Notes: generated by a model not told the origin, from the sequence alone. Shown: positions 36,017 to 45,876, counted from the first letter of the stretch. The stretch: DNA of 64,000 bases from [Lactobacillus] rogosae (GCA_900112995.1 FONU01000005.1:62001-126000), one strand, 5' to 3'. Translations and numbers: made by a program.

Positions 36017-37951
36017 CTAATCGTTCACATCTATAATTCCCTGATTGATAACAAGCATTTTTGAATTATCATCAAGTTCTTCATATTCTGGTACTCTGCC
36101 AACAACATTATCAAGAAGCCAATCCATTTCAATAATCTCATCAGGATCAAGTTCTTCGTCTGGCTTATTGTGCACCTTTCCATCCTGATCCTTTAATTCA
36201 CCCGTAAATGGCTTGAACTCACCTTTTACTATTGCTTCCCTTATAAGCGATGTAACCTTTTTCGTTTCATCAGGAACTGCACCGCCATATATTATGTCAA
36301 TTGCACCAGCAGACATCCCCCACCAGTAATTAAGTGCTGATACCTTATCTCCTTCTTCTTCCTTCTTCCACGAACCACTTAATATGCTCTGTATAAGCTT
36401 CTCGTAGAACACACCCCAGTGCCATACAGGCATTGCCAGATGCTTTACCATACCTGAGTCCGTTACATAAAGACCGAACTTTCTTGATGTCTTCTTAGGT
36501 GTTATCATATCCTGATCTGAAATACAGTTAATACCCTGTTCTGCAAATCTTGCTTCTATGTCATTGTCTTTAATGCCACTCCATTCAACATATACCTTAA
36601 CATCAGGATTTACCGCCCTTGCCCCCATAGCAAAAGCATTAACATTAGCCATAACACCATACAACGGACAGCTTGCAACATAACCAATCTTGTCACTCTT
36701 TGCCATAACCCCAGCTATAACCCCCGTCAGATACTTAGCCTCATACATTCTTGCATAATAAGTTCTTATATACTTATGCGATATATTAAGCGAACAGTTA
36801 AGTATCTTAGCCTTTGGATGTGCTATTGCCTGTTTAAGACTTGCATACATCATAGATGGCGATGTTACAAATATAAGATCCGTATTATCATCAATAAGCC
36901 TCTGGATGGCATTATAATCATCTTCCTTTGGTCTTACATTAGTAATACTGACTGTTTCTATCTGGCTTCCAAAGGTTTCATCAATATACTGTCTTCCCAA
37001 TTCGTGGGCATAACACCACTCAGATGTCTGTGGTGTATTCTCGTATATAAATCCAACCTTAAGCCTTTTATTAGCCTCTCCTCCTGACCTTGGGAGAAGA
37101 TAACTTAATATATTCTTCTTGGCTGGCTGTGTTGTAACCGGATCCATTCTTAAATCTACTTCGCTGTTATCTGATAATAATTCAAATTCAGCCCAGGTCT
37201 TAGCTACATTTTTATCCATCTGCTCCGGTGTCATATGGCGTACTGTATCATATCCGTGAATATGAATAAATCTTAAAAAAGCATCTCCAACCGGATAATC
37301 AAATCTGTCACCGCCTCTTGATTCATAAGCTGTTCTAAAGTTAAGATAACTTGATACCAAATCCCTCTTGTCATCTTCATCCATTGGCTGTCCCGGAGTA
37401 ATTCCAACAAGCTCCATAAATGTTATGAAGCTGCCCTCTTTGCTAAAATATATATCATTAATCTTGGTAGATTTATAAAAATCCATAAATTCATAATATA
37501 TCTTAACATCAGGATTGTCAGACTTCCTAGGCACTTTACGGATAACCTGTGCATTTACCGTCACCGCATTAAAATATTTAAGAACACTAACTCTCTTGTT
37601 ACCCTCAAGAACGTAGAATTTATTCATATATTCATATACTTTAACAGGGTCTCTTATTCCCTCATTAACCTGACTGTCACTAAGTGATGCCCATTTAGCT
37701 GAGAACTCACTTCCCCATTCAAGAATAGGCATCCAGTTATCTGCAAATGCATTAGTTCTGCCTGCTGTACATGTACCAACAACAAGCCTTAAAGGTATCT
37801 GGTCTATTCCAAGACTTACTTCTGAATCTATCTGTTCTTCATCCATCATACTTTCCATAACTGGAAGATATGGATATTTACCCTTATTGACACACGCATT
37901 ATATTCTCTTTTTCCAAGCTTAAGAGCACTCATATAATCCTGTACTGACAT
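36017..37951 (-). CDS. Cytoplasmic protein with ParB-like N-terminus and BMP (PnrA-like) C-terminus
   Basis: A 644-residue protein without signal peptide or lipobox. Residues about 45-150 contain a ParB/sulfiredoxin-like pattern, with FYVLEGNKRVSVLKYFNA at its core. From about 290 on, a periplasmic-binding-protein fold of the BMP/PnrA nucleoside-binding family is seen (KVGFIYENTPQTSEWCYAHE, LTGVIAGVMAKSDKIGYVAS, NAFAMGARAVNPDVKVYVEW, TDSGMVKHLAMPVWHWG). Normal BMP proteins are exported lipoproteins feeding an ABC transporter; none is encoded here. It is read directly after a GGDEF protein (20 bp gap). It is probably an intracellular sensor of a nucleoside-like ligand. Confidence 0.7.
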   Translation of the reverse strand: MSVQDYMSALKLGKREYNACVNKGKYPYLPVMESMMDEEQIDSEVSLGIDQIPLRLVVGTCTAGRTNAFADNWMPILEWGSEFSAKWASLSDSQVNEGIRDPVKVYEYMNKFYVLEGNKRVSVLKYFNAVTVNAQVIRKVPRKSDNPDVKIYYEFMDFYKSTKINDIYFSKEGSFITFMELVGITPGQPMDEDDKRDLVSSYLNFRTAYESRGGDRFDYPVGDAFLRFIHIHGYDTVRHMTPEQMDKNVAKTWAEFELLSDNSEVDLRMDPVTTQPAKKNILSYLLPRSGGEANKRLKVGFIYENTPQTSEWCYAHELGRQYIDETFGSQIETVSITNVRPKEDDYNAIQRLIDDNTDLIFVTSPSMMYASLKQAIAHPKAKILNCSLNISHKYIRTYYARMYEAKYLTGVIAGVMAKSDKIGYVASCPLYGVMANVNAFAMGARAVNPDVKVYVEWSGIKDNDIEARFAEQGINCISDQDMITPKKTSRKFGLYVTDSGMVKHLAMPVWHWGVFYEKLIQSILSGSWKKEEEGDKVSALNYWWGMSAGAIDIIYGGAVPDETKKVTSLIREAIVKGEFKPFTGELKDQDGKVHNKPDEELDPDEIIEMDWLLDNVVGRVPEYEELDDNSKMLVINQGIIDVND

Positions 37952-37971
37952 ATTAATCCTCCATTCTTACA

Positions 37972-39747
37972 TTACAACACACTTGCAATAACCTTAGTAA
38001 GTGTCATTATATAGTTCTTGTCTGATTCATTCCATCGAAAACCTTTATTGAATGTATCATACGATGCAATTATATTATCTCCTGCCTGATTGGTAAAGTA
38101 ACTATATATCATTCCACCGATATTACTTTGAATTGTTTCATCATACAGCTTCTTGTTAAATGACTCTATATTCGATGTGTACACAATTGTCATATAGTGG
38201 TTCTTATCAAACATTCCTAAGAATTCTTTAGTATTAACTATATCATTAATGTCTGGAAGCTTCACATAATTACCATAATATTCAATAAGCCTGCCAGTTG
38301 TTCCATTATATATCCTTATGCCATCAATCTCAAATGCTTTACAGGCTCTCTGTAATACATTATCAAGTACACTGCTTCCATTCTTTATAAGATTAATAGA
38401 CATATCAGCAACTTCCTGTGCCAGTGTTTCACCTTTTTTAATAGGTGCCATAGAAAATCCTTTTCTTCCCATATCATCAAGAAAATCGCCGTGTTTCTGT
38501 GCATCATATATAATATATCTGTTCTTTCCTTTATTCTTGGCAATATAAAGGCATTTATCAGCCTTATTAAATAATGAGTCATAATCACTTCCATTGTCTG
38601 GATATTTACACACACCCATAGAAAGAGTAACATCACAGCTGTTCTCTCCCTGCCCTAACTCCGCCCTTACTTTCTGCTTGATAAATGTAAGTATAGAACG
38701 CAGCTGGCTTTCCTTAGTTATCCAATTCGTAAATATAAAGAACTCATCTCCTCCAAATCTTCCAACAATACCTCTTCCATTAAGTGCGCTGTTAATAATA
38801 GCGGCAACTTTTAATATAACTTTATCCCCATACAGATGCCCATATGTATCGTTGACATTTTTAAAATTATCTATATCTATCATAGCCATATAATGTATAT
38901 CTTTATTAGTTGCAATTGAGTCCTGCACATATTCCTTGCAGGCTCTTTTATTAAGAAGCCCTGTAAAGAAATCCTTCCCCTCCTGTGTGGCATAATAACT
39001 GACCTCATTCTGCTTATCAATTGACTTGATAATCCCAATTACAACCCTGTCTCTGTTATTCTTATATGTAAGCTTACAATCAATGTTATATACAACAAGC
39101 TTGGACATATCTGTAATAAGCGGTCCTGTAATCTCACCATTAAACCCCTCATTAGCATTACGGACTTTATTAACAAAATCTGTAAAATCCTGCTTTTGTC
39201 TTGCATTATTTAGATATTCCATATACACCTTTTCGAATTTATCCAGTGTCATCTTGCATATTATCGTTGCCTTGAAGCTTCTGTATATATATAGGGAAAA
39301 CATATCTGTTACGGTATCATAATCAAACATATAATCATTATACATTGACAAATATGTCCTGTATTTGTTCACATCATTATGAAGCCTTGTATATTTCTTC
39401 TCCATCATAAAAATGTTAACTACATTCATATCTATAACCGCCTCTTCATTAATGATATTCCCATGATTGGCAAGGCTCATATGAACAAGAAAATACTGTC
39501 CGTCACCACCTTTTATACACGTTATAATTCTCTGGGACTGACCTGATTCTTTCAGACTCTCACATACATTTTTAAATTCACCCACATAATCAGGATGTAT
39601 CATCTCTGTGATAATAATATTAACAAGCTTTCCTGCATAATTATAAAAATAGTCATCTGCAAAAAGCACAAGATATGAAGAATTAAATGATGCCATACAA
39701 TACATCATTGATGATTTGTTATTATAAATATCCTCTGATATTAACAT
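37972..39747 (-). CDS. GGDEF-domain protein, probable diguanylate cyclase
   Basis: The protein has 591 residues and no membrane helix. Residues 1-125 resemble a PAS-type sensor, and a second sensor-like part spans about 130-260. The GGDEF domain follows: FFTGLLNKRACKEYVQ, MAMIDIDNFKNVNDTYGHLY, the active site RFGGDEFFIF near 333 and ADKCLYIAKNKGKNRYIIY. A GAF-like part ends the protein. The active-site motif is intact, so cyclic di-GMP synthesis is expected. The RxxD inhibitory site five residues before the motif is absent. It heads an apparent operon with the BMP/ParB protein and phosphoesterase. Confidence 0.88.
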   Translation of the reverse strand: MLISEDIYNNKSSMMYCMASFNSSYLVLFADDYFYNYAGKLVNIIITEMIHPDYVGEFKNVCESLKESGQSQRIITCIKGGDGQYFLVHMSLANHGNIINEEAVIDMNVVNIFMMEKKYTRLHNDVNKYRTYLSMYNDYMFDYDTVTDMFSLYIYRSFKATIICKMTLDKFEKVYMEYLNNARQKQDFTDFVNKVRNANEGFNGEITGPLITDMSKLVVYNIDCKLTYKNNRDRVVIGIIKSIDKQNEVSYYATQEGKDFFTGLLNKRACKEYVQDSIATNKDIHYMAMIDIDNFKNVNDTYGHLYGDKVILKVAAIINSALNGRGIVGRFGGDEFFIFTNWITKESQLRSILTFIKQKVRAELGQGENSCDVTLSMGVCKYPDNGSDYDSLFNKADKCLYIAKNKGKNRYIIYDAQKHGDFLDDMGRKGFSMAPIKKGETLAQEVADMSINLIKNGSSVLDNVLQRACKAFEIDGIRIYNGTTGRLIEYYGNYVKLPDINDIVNTKEFLGMFDKNHYMTIVYTSNIESFNKKLYDETIQSNIGGMIYSYFTNQAGDNIIASYDTFNKGFRWNESDKNYIMTLTKVIASVL

Positions 39748-39977
39748 ATGTCCCCCATCCGTAAATTCCTATAAAACCACTGCACCCTATAGAAATCCAC
39801 CTCTTTATACAACCTAAGACCATACAGCATATAAACCATACAATCCTGATATAAATATTGTATTAAATCCGCTAATATTATATTAGTAATTTTGCACTCT
39901 ATTTATATGAATAATAGCACGTTTTTTATTACTTGTAAACTAATTGTGTATTTATTAACATACATTTCAATTACAAT

Positions 39978-40006
39978 TTGCATATGCCTTTAGAGCGTCG
40001 TATTAT
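39978..40006 (+). promoter_or_regulatory. Promoter of the DUF4250 gene
   Basis: TTGCAT at 39978-39983, a 17-base spacer and TATTAT at 40001-40006 (overlapping TATAAT) on the + strand, about 50 bp before the start codon. The remainder of the 309-bp divergent gap (39748-40056) is AT-rich, and I see nothing else in it. Confidence 0.55.
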
Positions 40007-40056
40007 AATTCTTGTTACCAATATAGACATATAAAATGTATAGAAATGAGGATTTT

Positions 40057-40236
40057 ATGAATAATTTACCTAAAGACCCGGTTATGCTTCTTAGCTTTGT
40101 TAACATGCAGTTAAGGGATAATTACAGCTCACTCACAGAATTATGTAAGACTTATATGGTTGACGAGAGCAGTATCACAGACAAACTCACCGCTATCAAT
40201 TATGTATACAATCCTAAGACTAACCAATTTGTATAA
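40057..40236 (+). CDS. DUF4250 protein
   Basis: A 59-residue protein. The start at 40057 (MNNLPKDPVMLLSFVNMQLR) is chosen because the ATG at 40036 is followed by the ribosome site GAAATGAGG placed correctly for 40057. The start NLPKDPxMLLSFVN and the segment SSLTELCKTYMVDESSI match DUF4250, a small helical protein common in clostridia, of unknown function. It stands alone with its own promoter and terminator. Confidence 0.85.
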   Translation: MNNLPKDPVMLLSFVNMQLRDNYSSLTELCKTYMVDESSITDKLTAINYVYNPKTNQFV

Positions 40237-40241
40237 TTATT

Positions 40242-40319
40242 AAAAAAGCTATATGAAGGCTATAACAAATGTCCGATTTATTCAAAACATTTATTACAAC
40301 CTTACATATAGCTTTCTTT
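40242..40319. terminator. Hairpin terminator between the DUF4250 gene and clpB
   Basis: AAAGCTATATG ... CATATAGCTTT (from 40245, to 40315) with an inner AAATGT/ACATTT pair. A-rich sequence lies to the left and TTTCTTT to the right, so it can serve both convergent genes. Confidence 0.75.
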
Positions 40320-40366
40320 AAGTATATATATTAAATATACCGCTTTAAGTTACCTAATGAAGTAAA

Positions 40367-42964
40367 TTATGATTTCATATCTTTAGCAACTAAAGTACCA
40401 TTTTCACAATCTATAAGAATCTTGTCCCCTGTCGATACATCGCCGGCAAGTATAAGCTTAGCGGCAAGTGTCTCAACGCTCTTCTGGACATATCTCTTAA
40501 GAGGTCTTGCACCATACATTGGGTCAAAACCATGGTCAACGATATAATCTTTAGCTGTATCAGATAATACAACCTTAAGTTCCTTATCTTCGAGTCTTCT
40601 GTTGACATCATTAATAAGAAGGTTAATAATACTTCCTATATTATCCTTATTAAGAGGTTTGAACATAATAATCTCATCAAGACGGTTCAGGAATTCTGGT
40701 CTGAAGCTGTTACGCAGATCTCCCATAACAAGTTCCTCAACCCCCTCTTTAATATTACCATTCTCATCAATTCCATCAAGAAGGTAGGTTGAACCGATAT
40801 TACTTGTAAGAATTATGATCGTATTCTTAAAATCTACTGTCCTACCTTGTGAATCTGTTATACGTCCATCATCGAGAACCTGAAGAAGCACATTAAATAC
40901 ATCAGGGTGGGCTTTTTCAACCTCATCAAACAATACTACTGAATATGGTTTCCTGCGGACTGCCTCTGTAAGCTGTCCACCTTCATCATATCCTACATAT
41001 CCTGGAGGAGCTCCGATAAGTCTGGATACTGAATATTTCTCCATATACTCCGACATATCAAGCCTTATTATATTATTCTCATCATCAAACAGACTCTCTG
41101 CAAGTGTCTTTGCAAGCTCTGTCTTACCTACACCAGTTGGTCCTAAGAATAAGAATGAGCCAATTGGCTTGCTTGGATCTTTAATACCAGCTTTAGACCT
41201 GATAATAGCTTCTGTAACCTTGGTTACAGCCTCGTCCTGTCCAACAACTCTCTTATGAAGAGTTTCATCAAGATTAAGTGTCTTCTGCCTTTCTGACTCA
41301 CTTAACTTGGCCACTGGAATACCTGTCCATCTTGATATAATCTTAGCTATTTCTTCTTCTGTTACATTCTCGTGTACTAAAGAATCATCGCTTCCATCTT
41401 TCTTGGCCTTGGCTTCTGCTTCTTCAATCTGCTTTTCTATCTGTGGCAGCCTGCCATACTGAAGCTCTGCTGCTTTCTCAAGATTGTATTCTCTCTTTGC
41501 CTGTGCAATCTGGTTATTAACATTTTCAAGTTCTTCTTTTAACTTGCTGATATTATCAACCTTTGTCTTGTCAGAATCCCATTTAGCCTTCTGTATGCCA
41601 AATTCTTCCTTAAGTTCTGATAACTCTTTTCTTAAAGCTTCAAGTCTTTCCTTACTAAGATTATCAGTTTCCTTCTTTAAGGCTGCCTCCTCAATTTCAA
41701 GCTGCATAATCTTACGCTGCATTTCATCAAGTTCTGCCGGCATTGAATCAAGTTCTGTCTTAATCATTGCACACGCTTCATCTACAAGATCAATTGCCTT
41801 ATCTGGAAGAAATCTGTCTGTTATATATCTGTCTGATAACACAGCCGCACTTACCAAAGCACCATCATTAATCTTAACACCGTGGAATACTTCGTATCTG
41901 TCCTTAAGCCCCCTTAATATAGATATTGTATCTTCAACTGTTGGCTCATCAACCATTACAGGCTGGAAACGGCGTTCAAGTGCTGGGTCTTTTTCAATAT
42001 ACTGTCTGTGTTCATCAAGTGTTGTCGCACCTATACAATGCAGCTCACCTCTTGCGAGCATTGGTTTAAGCATATTACCAGCATCCATAGAACCCTCTGT
42101 CTTACCAGCACCTACAATTGTGTGAATTTCATCGATAAATAATATAATCTGGCCTTCTGACTTTTTAACCTCATCAAGCACAGCTTTTAATCTTTCCTCA
42201 AATTCACCTCTGTATTTAGCACCAGCCACAAGTGCACCCATATCAAGAGCAAATAACTTCTTGTCTTTAAGACTCTCTGGCACATCACCTTTTACAATTC
42301 TTTGTGCAAGTCCTTCAACAACTGCTGTCTTACCTACACCTGGTTCACCGATAAGAACCGGATTGTTCTTAGTCTTTCTTGAAAGAATTCTTATTACATT
42401 CCTTATTTCCTGATCTCGTCCGATTACTGGATCAAGCTTGCCGTCGGCTGCTCTTTGTACCAGATCCGTAGCGTACTTATTGAGTGTATCGTAAGTTGCC
42501 TCTGGATTGTCTGATGTAACTGTCTGGTTGCCTCTTACAGTAGCAAGTACTGAAAGAAAGCTCTCCCTGTTAATTCCATATGTCTTAAAGAGCTGCTTTA
42601 TTGCTCTGTTAGGTGCTGCTATAAGTGCAAGCATCAAATGCTCAACTGACACATAAGAGTCGCCCATTCTCTTGGCTTCATCTTCTGCATTGACAAGTAC
42701 CTTATTAAGGTCATTGCTTATATATAACTTAACATCACCTGATACCTTATTCTTCTGATTAAGAAGTTGTTCAATATTCTTTAAGAAAATGTCTTTATCA
42801 ATATTCATCTTCTCTATAAGGTTAGCTATAAGACTATCTTCAATAGTCATAAGGCTATAAAGAAAATGTTCCTGATCAATCTCCTGATTACCATAATCAT
42901 AAGCTATCTTCTCGCAGTTATTAATCGCTTCGATTGATTTCTGTGTAAACTTCTGAATGTTCAT
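40367..42964 (-). CDS. clpB: ClpB disaggregase (AAA+ chaperone)
   Basis: Hexameric ATPase that resolves protein aggregates with DnaK. The start at 42964 ([14 protein letters not shown]) follows AAAGAGGTG. The frame stays open 44 codons further upstream, but that part lacks a ribosome site and family similarity. From this start the protein has 865 residues, the usual length. It shows the N-terminal Clp repeats, Walker [14 protein letters not shown] near 208, the M-domain coiled coil (about 400-525), second Walker [15 protein letters not shown] near 608 and the C-terminal domain ending [24 protein letters not shown] operator overlaps the promoter, so HrcA control of the heat-shock response is expected. 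Confidence 0.97.
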   Translation of the reverse strand: MNIQKFTQKSIEAINNCEKIAYDYGNQEIDQEHFLYSLMTIEDSLIANLIEKMNIDKDIFLKNIEQLLNQKNKVSGDVKLYISNDLNKVLVNAEDEAKRMGDSYVSVEHLMLALIAAPNRAIKQLFKTYGINRESFLSVLATVRGNQTVTSDNPEATYDTLNKYATDLVQRAADGKLDPVIGRDQEIRNVIRILSRKTKNNPVLIGEPGVGKTAVVEGLAQRIVKGDVPESLKDKKLFALDMGALVAGAKYRGEFEERLKAVLDEVKKSEGQIILFIDEIHTIVGAGKTEGSMDAGNMLKPMLARGELHCIGATTLDEHRQYIEKDPALERRFQPVMVDEPTVEDTISILRGLKDRYEVFHGVKINDGALVSAAVLSDRYITDRFLPDKAIDLVDEACAMIKTELDSMPAELDEMQRKIMQLEIEEAALKKETDNLSKERLEALRKELSELKEEFGIQKAKWDSDKTKVDNISKLKEELENVNNQIAQAKREYNLEKAAELQYGRLPQIEKQIEEAEAKAKKDGSDDSLVHENVTEEEIAKIISRWTGIPVAKLSESERQKTLNLDETLHKRVVGQDEAVTKVTEAIIRSKAGIKDPSKPIGSFLFLGPTGVGKTELAKTLAESLFDDENNIIRLDMSEYMEKYSVSRLIGAPPGYVGYDEGGQLTEAVRRKPYSVVLFDEVEKAHPDVFNVLLQVLDDGRITDSQGRTVDFKNTIIILTSNIGSTYLLDGIDENGNIKEGVEELVMGDLRNSFRPEFLNRLDEIIMFKPLNKDNIGSIINLLINDVNRRLEDKELKVVLSDTAKDYIVDHGFDPMYGARPLKRYVQKSVETLAAKLILAGDVSTGDKILIDCENGTLVAKDMKS

Positions 42965-43108
42965 ACAATTCACCTCTTTCTTAACCCCAATTATTGTTCC
43001 CTTGGAAATAAAGATTATCAGATAACACTTTAAAGACCAATTGTAATTCTTTGAACAATTTTTCATTACTTTTCTTCTAAAATGCTCTTTTCTCATTTCC
43101 TATTACAG

Positions 43109-43137
43109 GTTATATCACTTGTTGTTAGCACTGTCAA
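43109..43137 (-). promoter_or_regulatory. Promoter of clpB
   Basis: TTGACA at 43137-43132 (inside the CIRCE spacer), 17 bases, TATAAC at 43114-43109. This predicts a leader of about 140 bases before the start codon. Confidence 0.8.
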
Positions 43138-43151
43138 CAGGTGAGTGCTAA
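43125..43151. promoter_or_regulatory. CIRCE operator (HrcA binding site)
   Basis: TTAGCACTG, nine bases, GAGTGCTAA: one arm is the exact CIRCE consensus and the other has a single change (C to G at its last base). The operator covers the -35 box of the clpB promoter, an ideal place for repression. Confidence 0.9.
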
Positions 43152-43171
43152 TTATTTTATAAAAAATATAT

Positions 43172-43200
43172 AAACCCTGCGTTTTTTATAACGCAGGGTC
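43172..43200 (-). terminator. Terminator overlapping the end of queC
   Basis: ACCCTGCGTT (43199-43190) and AACGCAGGGT (43183-43174) form a perfect 10-bp stem around ATAAAA on the - strand. It includes the last codons and stop of queC, and T-rich sequence follows. Confidence 0.85.
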
Positions 43201-43863
43201 TTTTACTCCATTAGCCTCAAATGCCTTAGCTCTGTCTATACACGTTCCACACACGCCGCAAGGCTTATCTGCTCCTTCATAACAGCTCCATGTATATTCA
43301 TAAGGGACTTTTAAATCAAGTCCGATTTTTACAACTTGTGATTTTGTCTTATTAATAAATGGAGCTTCTATCTTTAACTGCTTACCACTTCCAAGATATA
43401 TCGCTTCATTCATTGCCTTGTTAAATTCATCACTACAATCAGGATATGCACTTCCTGCCGCGTCATCACTGTGTGCCCCATAATATATAACCTCACACCC
43501 TTTAGAAAGTGCTATGCTTGCCGCACTTGAAAGGAACAAGCCATTGCGAAACGGAACATAAGTTGACACAGGACTTCCGTTAGTCTTTTTAATCTGTTCT
43601 GCATAAGACTCCTCTGGTATCTCTTTATCAGAATGTGCAAGCAATGAACAATCACTATACTGGAATATCTTTTCAAGATCCAATGATATATGCTCAACAC
43701 CATAATATTCAGTTACCTTATCAGCTGACTCAATTTCCTTTGTGTGCCTTTGTCCATAATATATTGACAGTGCCACAACATTTTCCGCACCATACTTATC
43801 GACTGCTATTCCAAGGCACGTTGTACTATCAACGCCACCACTGCATAAAACCATTGCTTTCAT
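43186..43863 (-). CDS. queC: 7-cyano-7-deazaguanine synthase
   Basis: Converts 7-carboxy-7-deazaguanine to preQ0 using ATP and ammonia. The 225-residue protein has the PP-loop [18 protein letters not shown] and [18 protein letters not shown], and the zinc site formed by cysteines in [20 protein letters not shown]. It is the last gene of queD-queE-folE-queC and overlaps the end of folE by 35 bp. The hairpin terminator covers its last codons. Confidence 0.96.
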   Translation of the reverse strand: MKAMVLCSGGVDSTTCLGIAVDKYGAENVVALSIYYGQRHTKEIESADKVTEYYGVEHISLDLEKIFQYSDCSLLAHSDKEIPEESYAEQIKKTNGSPVSTYVPFRNGLFLSSAASIALSKGCEVIYYGAHSDDAAGSAYPDCSDEFNKAMNEAIYLGSGKQLKIEAPFINKTKSQVVKIGLDLKVPYEYTWSCYEGADKPCGVCGTCIDRAKAFEANGVKDPAL

Positions 43864-44416
43864 TAGAAAACCTCCCTCTTAATGTCTGTGTATATGTTTT
43901 TGTGTTGGTCTTTTTTATTCCTCTTGCTGTCATACAGCTGTGACAGCCCTCTATGAATACAGCAACATCTTCTGAACCTGTTACTTTGCATATTACATCT
44001 GCTATGTCTGAACCTATACGTTCCTGTAACTGCAATCTCTTTCCTACCATATCAGCTATTCTAGCTATCTTGCTAAGACCTATAACCCTGCCTTTAGGAA
44101 CATATGCTACTGTCACTTTCATATCGTACATAAGTGCAATATGATGTTCGCAATAGCTGAATATATCTATATCTTTTACAACTACCATATCACCGTATCT
44201 TGATGTGCCCTCGTCATCCACATCTTCTGCAAATGTCTTATCAAACATATCCGCTATTTCATCATTAGAATACTTCATTCCTTCAAAGACTTCTTCATAC
44301 ATTCTTGCAACTCTGTCAGGTGTTTCTTTCAGTCCTTCTCTGTCCGGATCATCTCCTAATGCCTCAAGAATTCCTCTTATATGAAATCTTATAGCTTCTG
44401 AATCTATTTGTTTCAA
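43829..44416 (-). CDS. folE: GTP cyclohydrolase I
   Basis: Makes dihydroneopterin triphosphate from GTP; in this setting it feeds queuosine as well as folate. The start is a TTG at 44416, six bases after AAGGAG and 2 bp past the queE stop. The ATG at 44482 would need a 65-bp overlap with queE and adds unrelated residues. The 195-residue protein has zinc-site residues in [17 protein letters not shown] and [16 protein letters not shown], and the GTP-binding part [16 protein letters not shown]. It ends with an unusual Trp-Trp-Arg tail translated inside queC. Confidence 0.93.
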   Translation of the reverse strand: MKQIDSEAIRFHIRGILEALGDDPDREGLKETPDRVARMYEEVFEGMKYSNDEIADMFDKTFAEDVDDEGTSRYGDMVVVKDIDIFSYCEHHIALMYDMKVTVAYVPKGRVIGLSKIARIADMVGKRLQLQERIGSDIADVICKVTGSEDVAVFIEGCHSCMTARGIKKTNTKTYTQTLRGRFSNESNGFMQWWR

Positions 44417-44417
44417 T

Positions 44418-45161
44418 TTATACTCCTTTCTTATCTGGCGACCAGATGAATTTGTGGAGCTGGAGCTGTACTCTTGCCCCATTAATCAAATTATCCTTCA
44501 TAAAATCCACGATTGTTACAGGTTCAATCTTTCCAAATACAGGACTAAAATATACATAGCATTTTTCTGTAAGATTATATTGTCTTATTATTTCTAATGC
44601 TCTCTTTAAATCTTCTTCACTGCTTACAACAAATTTAACAGTGTCCTGACTTTGAAGGTTGTTAAAATTATCAAGCTTCATATATTGTTCCATATTGCTT
44701 CCAGCAAGCTTGTAATCTGCTGTCATTGATAATCTTTCCATTTCATCGTTAACCTTATCATAAATATCGTTTATGACCTGACCATTCATAGCTGTAGTAA
44801 GGTTATCCTTAACATTTTCTCTTACCTTATTAATATCAATGCTTCCATTGGTTTCTATCTCAACATTTCTGCCACTAATCAGAAGCTGTGCTATAAGCTT
44901 GTCTATCCCTGCCTGAATAAGCGGTTCTCCACCTGTAAGTGTAACATTGTCAATCTTAACATCTTCCACTGCCTTAACAATATCAGACACACTCATCTTA
45001 GCTGCCTTAGCATTAACATCATTTGCCCATCTGGTATCACAGTAACTGCAGTCAAGATTACAACCTCTGAACCTTACAAATACAGCAAGTTCTCCTGCTC
45101 TTACACCTTCTCCGTTAATGCTAGCAAAATGTTCTACGACATTAAATATCTGTTCGCTCAT
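44418..45161 (-). CDS. queE: 7-carboxy-7-deazaguanine synthase, radical SAM
   Basis: Radical SAM enzyme that contracts 6-carboxy-tetrahydropterin to 7-carboxy-7-deazaguanine. The start at 45161 ([12 protein letters not shown]) follows GAAATGAGG; the frame from 45203 includes repeat sequence. The 247-residue protein has the cluster motif CNLDCSYC (CxxxCxxC) in [18 protein letters not shown] and [14 protein letters not shown]. The middle (about 120-165) is an insertion absent from short QueE forms. Upstream gap to queD holds a duplicated 23-base segment. Confidence 0.95.
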   Translation of the reverse strand: MSEQIFNVVEHFASINGEGVRAGELAVFVRFRGCNLDCSYCDTRWANDVNAKAAKMSVSDIVKAVEDVKIDNVTLTGGEPLIQAGIDKLIAQLLISGRNVEIETNGSIDINKVRENVKDNLTTAMNGQVINDIYDKVNDEMERLSMTADYKLAGSNMEQYMKLDNFNNLQSQDTVKFVVSSEEDLKRALEIIRQYNLTEKCYVYFSPVFGKIEPVTIVDFMKDNLINGARVQLQLHKFIWSPDKKGV

Positions 45162-45188
45162 ATGTTCCTCATTTCTGTATATATTATA

Positions 45189-45252
45189 TTTATGTATATA
45201 CATCTAATCCTATTTCTGCGTACCTTGCATTTATGTATATACGTCTAATCCT
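45189..45252. repeat. Direct repeat at the queD stop codon
   Basis: A 23-base segment at 45189-45211 recurs at 45230-45252 with one change. The second copy contains the stop codon of queD (45245-45247), so the first looks like a duplicated 3' end of the gene. Confidence 0.85.
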
Positions 45253-45667
45253 GTGTATAAGAGGCAGCATTATTTGGTGTCTCATAAACAGTTATCTGTT
45301 TCACCCTGTATCCTCTGCCGATCATTTTATCATAAAAATATTTCGCCATATTCTCTGCTGTTGGTCTGAAAGTAAACTGTATTATCCTGAAATTCTCATC
45401 CTGTAAAGCCTTCAGTGTTGTTTCCTTTAAACTGCCAGTTTCTATAATAAGGCAATGGTCTAAGTAATCTACGATTTCCTTTAAATCTTTCTTTAAATCT
45501 CCAAAGTCAACATACATTCCTCTGTTCTGTCCTGTTGTTTCAAGTTCATCACTTGATACCTCTGCTACAACTCTCCAGCGGTGTCCGTGTATGTTACTGC
45601 ATTTGCCCTCATAGCCGTATAAGAAATGTGCGGCATCGAAGCTGTGTTCTGTTTTTAATGTGTACAT
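45245..45667 (-). CDS. queD: 6-carboxy-5,6,7,8-tetrahydropterin synthase
   Basis: Converts dihydroneopterin triphosphate to 6-carboxy-tetrahydropterin, first committed step of queuosine synthesis. The 140-residue protein has the zinc ligands in HSFDAAHFL and SNIHGHRWRV, the catalytic cysteine in GYEGKCSNIHGH and the ending QITVYETPNNAASY. It is the first gene of the operon, behind a separate promoter and leader. Confidence 0.95.
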   Translation of the reverse strand: MYTLKTEHSFDAAHFLYGYEGKCSNIHGHRWRVVAEVSSDELETTGQNRGMYVDFGDLKKDLKEIVDYLDHCLIIETGSLKETTLKALQDENFRIIQFTFRPTAENMAKYFYDKMIGRGYRVKQITVYETPNNAASYTQD

Positions 45668-45704
45668 ATCTGCTCCTTAGATTTTCTATCAAAATTTCCT
45701 ATTA

Positions 45705-45751
45705 AATAAAATGGCGTGCCAGTTACCTCACAACTGACACGCCATTTTAAT
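45705..45751 (-). terminator. Terminator hairpin in the leader of the que operon
   Basis: On the - strand TAAAATGGCGTGTCAGTT pairs with AACTGGCACGCCATTTTA (45749-45732, 45724-45707). One position pairs only as G-U on this strand, so the structure is built for - strand RNA. It lies between the que promoter and queD, so it can act as the off-switch of a riboswitch. Confidence 0.8.
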
Positions 45752-45817
45752 GGTTCTATCTGATCACAACGCATATTATCATACATTGCATATTATACAG
45801 ATTTTAAGTTTTGAAGC

Positions 45818-45860
45818 CCTGGTTTTATTTTAAGACAGGATGGTACAAACGAACTGTCTT
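45818..45860 (-). promoter_or_regulatory. Candidate preQ1-I riboswitch aptamer of the que operon
   Basis: At the predicted 5' end of the transcript, AAGACAG (45860-45854), a 14-base loop TTCGTTTGTACCAT and CCTGTCTT form a stem, followed by AAAATAAAACC. This is the preQ1-I layout: short stem, pyrimidine-rich loop with ACC, A-rich tail. GTTT of the loop can pair with AAAC of the tail to make the pseudoknot. The 70-base distance to the terminator is longer than usual. Context is strong; sequence match to the consensus is partial. Confidence 0.5.
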
Positions 45861-45876
45861 TTATTATTCATACGAA

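Noticed and set aside
41484-42125. A 213-codon open frame on the + strand
   Set aside because: It lies entirely inside clpB on the opposite strand, is Ser/Leu-rich as expected for an antisense shadow, and has no ribosome site or known motif.
42965-43096. 44 extra N-terminal codons for clpB
   Set aside because: There is no ribosome site at the upstream ATG, the residues do not look like ClpB, and the start at 42964 has a strong site.
44417-44482. ATG start for folE at 44482
   Set aside because: It would overlap queE by 65 bp and add residues unlike the family; a TTG with AAGGAG at the right distance follows the queE stop.
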